Assembly (NCBI GenBank): GCA_015490755.1
Contig: WFXF01000036.1
Coordinates: forward strand, 1-35,145
Origin: Gammaproteobacteria bacterium
Lineage (GTDB): Bacteria; Pseudomonadota; Gammaproteobacteria; JAADGQ01
DNA length: 35,145 nt
Reading direction: 5' to 3'
Each line of letters starts with the position of its first letter. Positions within the stretch are counted from its first letter, which is position 1. The notes below the pieces were generated by a model that was given only the letters and a program-made list of their open reading frames with translations, was not told the DNA's origin and did no database searches. The position numbers and the translations under genes were made by a program. Shown here one piece after another: positions 33,628-35,145 of this stretch.

Positions 33628-33664
33628 GGTTAGTATTTTTCAGTATCAACACAAAATACTAACC
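33628..33664. repeat. 12-bp perfect inverted repeat between fic and ada
   Basis: GGTTAGTATTTT (33628-33639) and AAAATACTAACC (33653-33664) are exact complements with a 13-base loop, 8 bases after the fic stop and about 115 bases upstream of ada. The stem is AT-rich and not followed by a T-run on the minus strand, so it is an unusual terminator. A palindromic operator for ada or fic is an alternative. Confidence 0.5.
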
Positions 33665-33672
33665 ACATCCGA

Positions 33673-34840
33673 TCAGCGTGGTAGCTCGGTACCTTCGTTC
33701 ATAATCTGAATGTATTCCACGTAGGAATAAAGACGGTTCCGCTTCTGACCGGTCACCTCTTTGACAATGCCAAGCTGCTCCAATTCACGCAGGCACGCGT
33801 TGACGGTTGCCGGTGAGAGCTGGGTCTTTTCTTGAATCCAGTTTGGCGAGGCCATCGGTCGCTCCAGCATCGCTTTATGAATCAGATGTGCAGAGCCGGA
33901 AATGCGTTTGAGACCATTGATACATTGACCATCATCTGCCGACAGCTTCACTAACTGCTGAGCGGTATCCACCGCCTGCGTTGCTGAGTGAGTGACAGCA
34001 TCGGCAAAGAAGTGCAGCCATGCCTCCCAATCACCGGTCAGGCGTACTTCATTCAGCAGCTCATAGTACCGCTGGCGGTGAGTCTTAAAATATAAACTCA
34101 GGTACAGCATCGGTTCTTTTAGCACCTTCTCGGAGCAGAGCAGCAAGGCGATGATCAGACGGCCCAGACGTCCGTTACCGTCGAGGAATGGGTGGATGGT
34201 TTCAAACTGAACATGGGCCAATGCCGCTTTGATAAGAACAGATGTCTTTTCCGGTTGATCGTGTAAAAACAGCTCAAGTTTTCCCATACATTCTTGCACA
34301 TATTCCGGTGGCGGAGGTACGAAAGCTGCTGTACCGGGGCGACTGCCACCAATCCAGTTCTGACTTCTGCGAAATTCACCCGGATTACATTCCTTGCCGC
34401 GCCCTTTCGACAGCAGGACACTGTGAATCTCTTTCAGCAATCGAAGCGAAAGCGGAAAACCTTCATTCAAACGGTTCAGTCCGTGATTCAGCGCTGCCAC
34501 ATAATTGCTGACCTCCTGCACATCATCCAGTGGCACTCCCGGCTGGTGTTCAAATTCGAACAACAGCAGGTCGGAAAGGGAGGACTGGGTACCCTCAATC
34601 ATCGATGAAAGCACCGCCTCTTTGCGCACATACATGTAAAGGAAGAGCGAGGTGTCTGGGAGCAATACCGAAACACTGTCCAAACGACCTAGAGCCAGCA
34701 GAGCCTGATCAAACTTTTCCCAAAGTTCCAGATGACCATTCAATAGGGGGTGTTGGCGGCAACGGAGCCGGAACAAAGGCTTGCACCTTTTCCCCGACAG
34801 TTGAAATGGTAATGTAATGGCCTTGTAGCTCCCTGTTCAT
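33673..34840 (-). CDS. Fic-family AMP-transferase-like protein, with apparent N-terminal frameshift
   Basis: The main frame (34776-33673) encodes a Fic domain with the active-site motif HPFLDGNGRLGR, the class II inhibitory helix motif SSMIEG before it, and a C-terminal winged-helix region (SPNWIQEKTQLSPATVNACL). Fic proteins usually transfer AMP to target hydroxyls. The expected N-terminus (MNRELQGHYITISTVGEK, then FVPAPLPPTPPIEW) lies in another frame, starting at the ATG at 34840. The two join if one base is dropped near 34729-34737. The cause may be a true frameshift mutation, a sequencing error at a site close to a run of five Gs, or start at the internal ATG at 34776. The catalytic core is intact either way. 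Solo Fic proteins with this layout often act on themselves or on gyrase-type targets; no target can be read here. Confidence 0.85.
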
Positions 34841-34924
34841 GCTCTTATTTCACTTTTTGAATTAATGGATTTTTTATTTTAATTTAAACCTCAATCTAAA
34901 ACAAAGTAGTAGCGTCGGGTTGTC

Positions 34925-34942
34925 AAGAGCCTGTTCCGTAAT
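34925..34942. repeat. Possible solo end fragment of the palindromic element
   Basis: AGAGCCTGTTCCGTAATG resembles the right end of copy 2 read inward (GGAGCCTGTCCAAGAATG). It lies about 40 bases before that element. It may be the relic of an earlier copy. The match is short. Confidence 0.25.
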
Positions 34943-34980
34943 GTCATTCAGACTCGGGTTGAGAAAAAATGTACATCCTT

Positions 34981-35144
34981 TAGGAGGCTGTCCGAGAATG
35001 GAAGTCGTAGCGAGGGAAAGCCATTTTGAGGCAGATTTGGTGTAAATTTGAGGCGAATAGTTGTTCTATTTAACGAAAATTTACACCAAATATGGCCGAA
35101 ATGGATTTTCCGCAGTAGACTTTTCATTCTTGGACAGGCTCCTA
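34981..35144. repeat. 164-bp palindromic element (MITE-like), copy 2
   Basis: The element begins TAGGAGGCTGTCCGAGAATG and ends with its near complement (GGACAGGCTCCTA). The inner arm ATTTGGTGTAAATTT (35035-35049) pairs perfectly with 35077-35091. Between them lies a 27-bp core (35050-35076) that matches copy 1 at 22 of 27 positions, including GAGGCG, ATAG, CTAT and TAACGA. The length is identical to copy 1. The arms have a different sequence from copy 1 but are again complementary. No ORF. It lies upstream of the fic gene at the window edge. Confidence 0.75.
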
Positions 35145-35145
35145 G

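Overview
This window looks like a chromosomal segment of a free-living or environmental gammaproteobacterium. The endonuclease IV (Nfo), RhlE helicase, Ada, RbgA and two-component proteins all read as proteobacterial, mostly gamma-like. The base composition is moderately AT-rich. I cannot name a genus from sequence alone.

Region 1 (1-13.5 kb, all minus strand) is the most striking part. It is a compact locus for multihaem c-type cytochromes. Read in the direction of transcription from 13498 it encodes: a tetrahaem cytochrome, a parvulin-type prolyl isomerase, a 588-residue outer-membrane beta-barrel, two trihaem c7-type cytochromes, a lipoprotein with a cupredoxin domain and a helical tail, a third trihaem cytochrome, two NHL-repeat lipoproteins, an 11-haem cytochrome, and the System II haem-ligation pair ResB and CcsA (the latter cut by the window edge). 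I count 24 CXXCH motifs. Many genes overlap or are separated by only a few bases. I infer a periplasm-to-surface electron conduit that carries its own maturation factors. The tetrahaem protein has exactly four non-motif histidines after its signal peptide, and its module is repeated at the N-terminus of the 11-haem protein. This makes it a candidate for an OmcE-like filament cytochrome.

Region 2 (13.5-19.6 kb) holds nfo with a clear terminator, then about 800 bp of gene debris: the 5' end of a GFA-family gene, a frameshifted lipoprotein gene and two short orphan C-termini. After that come an RluA-type pseudouridine synthase, a truncated DsbA-family gene that runs into the 3' end of rbgA, then rbgA, rhlE, a 164-bp palindromic element and an exported thermonuclease-like protein.

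Region 3 (19.6-27.8 kb, plus strand) starts with a tiny membrane peptide, XpaC and TelA, followed by a class III nucleotide cyclase fused to a PilZ-like domain. Next is an envelope-glycosylation group (GtrA, GT2 and GT39 transferases) and an OmpR-type two-component pair.

Region 4 (27.8-35.1 kb, mainly minus strand) has a second two-component pair behind an outer-membrane beta-barrel gene, an ada-alkC alkylation-repair operon, and a Fic-family gene with an apparent frameshift. A second 164-bp palindromic element closes the window. The two palindromic elements share ends, length and a 27-bp core, while their arms differ in sequence yet stay self-complementary.
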